The notes under the pieces: model-generated
What the model was told of the DNA's origin: nothing
The model's database searches: none
What the model saw: the letters and a program-made list of their open reading frames with translations, nothing else
Assembly (NCBI GenBank): GCA_958435885.1
Contig: CAUBHZ010000123.1
Coordinates: 1-6,132, forward strand
DNA length: 6,132 nucleotides
Source of the DNA: an uncultured Intestinimonas sp.
GTDB taxonomy: Bacteria; Bacillota_A; Clostridia; Oscillospirales; Oscillospiraceae
Direction of reading: 5' to 3'
Part shown: one piece after another, positions 5,959 to 6,132 of the stretch
How positions within the stretch are numbered: the stretch's first letter is position 1
How the letters are laid out: each line of letters opens with the position of its first letter
Program-made: the position numbers and the translations under genes

Positions 5959-6074
5959 ACTGCTCTCTCCTCTTCCTCACACAGTTTCCTCACACGTTCC
6001 GGGCGGTCCGGCACCCCCCTTCGCCGCTCCGGTCCCCCGTCCTCCCCTCTCTCAAAGGAGGACGGCAGACCCAT
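5955..6074 (-). CDS. Candidate small ORF ending in an ATGA overlap with the DUF6514 gene
   Basis: A 39-codon frame starts at ATG 6072-6074 (or ATG 6093-6095), ends at TGA 5955-5957 and shares ATGA with the next start. The peptide is charged and low-complexity: MGLPSSFERGEDGGPERRRG, then VPDRPERVRKL and CEEEERAV. GGAG lies 7 nt before the first ATG. I recognise no homology, and the DNA also contains a hairpin and direct repeats, so this may simply be leader DNA. The exact ATGA junction is the main argument in its favour. Confidence 0.2.
   Translation of the reverse strand: MGLPSSFERGEDGGPERRRGVPDRPERVRKLCEEEERAV
5973..5995. repeat. Tandem 10-bp direct repeat upstream of the DUF6514 gene
   Basis: TTCCTCACAC occurs at 5973-5982 and again at 5986-5995, separated by AGT, so the period is 13 bp. 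On the minus strand it reads GTGTGAGGAA twice, just upstream of the ribosome binding site. It could be an operator, a slippage duplication or chance in a biased region. Confidence 0.5.
6037..6065. other. Hairpin without a T tract (9-bp stem, 11-nt loop)
   Basis: CCGTCCTCC (6037-6045) and GGAGGACGG (6057-6065) form a perfect 9-bp stem around an 11-nt loop. Neither strand has a T run after it, so it is not an intrinsic terminator. On the plus strand the right arm contains the AAAGGAGG-type ribosome site for the possible gene at 6073, so the fold would hide that site. On the minus strand it would lie in the leader of the DUF6514 gene. Confidence 0.55.
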
Positions 6075-6132
6075 GTCTCCTCTCCGACCTACCATCCTGC
6101 AGGTCTCTCATGTTATAATGAAGAGAAGACCG
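6073..6132 (+). CDS. Possible start of a divergent gene (runs off right edge)
   Basis: A plus-strand frame opens at ATG 6073 and stays open to the edge: MSPLRPTILQVSHVIMKRRP. AAAGGAGG (6054-6061) lies 11 nt upstream, a somewhat long spacing. The segment TILQVSHVIM looks like the first beta strand of a Rossmann-type fold, such as the N-terminus of a GT-B glycosyltransferase, but 20 codons cannot establish a family. It overlaps the candidate minus-strand ORF, and at most one is likely real. The bases after the window would decide it. Confidence 0.3.
   Translation, partial: MSPLRPTILQVSHVIMKRRP

Noticed and set aside
6111..6119. Plus-strand extended -10 promoter (TGTTATAAT)
   Set aside because: There is no -35-like sequence 16-18 bp upstream, and the site would fall inside the possible coding frame starting at 6073. 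Nothing downstream is visible to support it.
1..6132. CRISPR array, mobile element, tRNA or rRNA
   Set aside because: I saw no regularly spaced repeats, transposase motifs, terminal inverted repeats, cloverleaf or rRNA-like segments on either strand. Gene content and composition look chromosomal and uniform.

Overview
The window looks like chromosomal DNA from a GC-rich member of the Clostridia, most likely a gut Oscillospiraceae related to Flavonifractor, Pseudoflavonifractor or Lawsonibacter. The grounds are strong GGAGG-type ribosome binding sites, high GC with G/C-ending codons, a DUF6514-type small protein and the KtrAB and radical SAM/DUF2344 gene pairs. The genus is inferred from sequence character, not from a search. 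All confident genes lie on the minus strand, so transcription runs from right to left.

Layout in the direction of transcription. At the right end, 5737-5958 encodes a 73-residue DUF6514-like protein of unknown function. The DNA right of it (5959-6132) is ambiguous. It holds a 9-bp-stem hairpin, a short direct repeat, a possible 39-codon minus-strand ORF ending in an ATGA overlap with the DUF6514 gene, and a possible start of a divergent plus-strand gene at 6073. Next, a good sigma-A-type promoter (TTGCCA-17-TAAAAT) precedes a two-gene operon: a 612-residue B12-binding-domain radical SAM protein of the TIGR03960 type, and a 222-residue TIGR03936/DUF2344 partner whose start overlaps the first gene's end by 8 nt. 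A 13-bp-stem intrinsic terminator follows 6 bp after the second gene.

A second promoter (TTGACT-17-TATGCT) just past that terminator begins the left-hand transcription unit: ktrB (membrane K+ translocation subunit), ktrA (single-RCK regulatory subunit), a TrmH/SpoU-family RNA 2'-O-methyltransferase, and the first 27 codons of a protein that looks like DprA and runs off the left edge. Gaps are only 38, 29 and 33 bp with no terminator, so the four genes can be co-transcribed. A weak internal promoter may precede the methyltransferase.

KtrB and KtrA together should form a ligand-gated K+ uptake system. The radical SAM protein and its DUF2344 partner form a conserved but functionally uncharacterised pair. 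I found no mobile element, CRISPR array, tRNA or rRNA, and no clearly new system. The items most worth checking are the unknown-function radical SAM pair, the ktrB leader in which the start codons can pair with an upstream palindrome, and the unresolved right-hand 175 bp.
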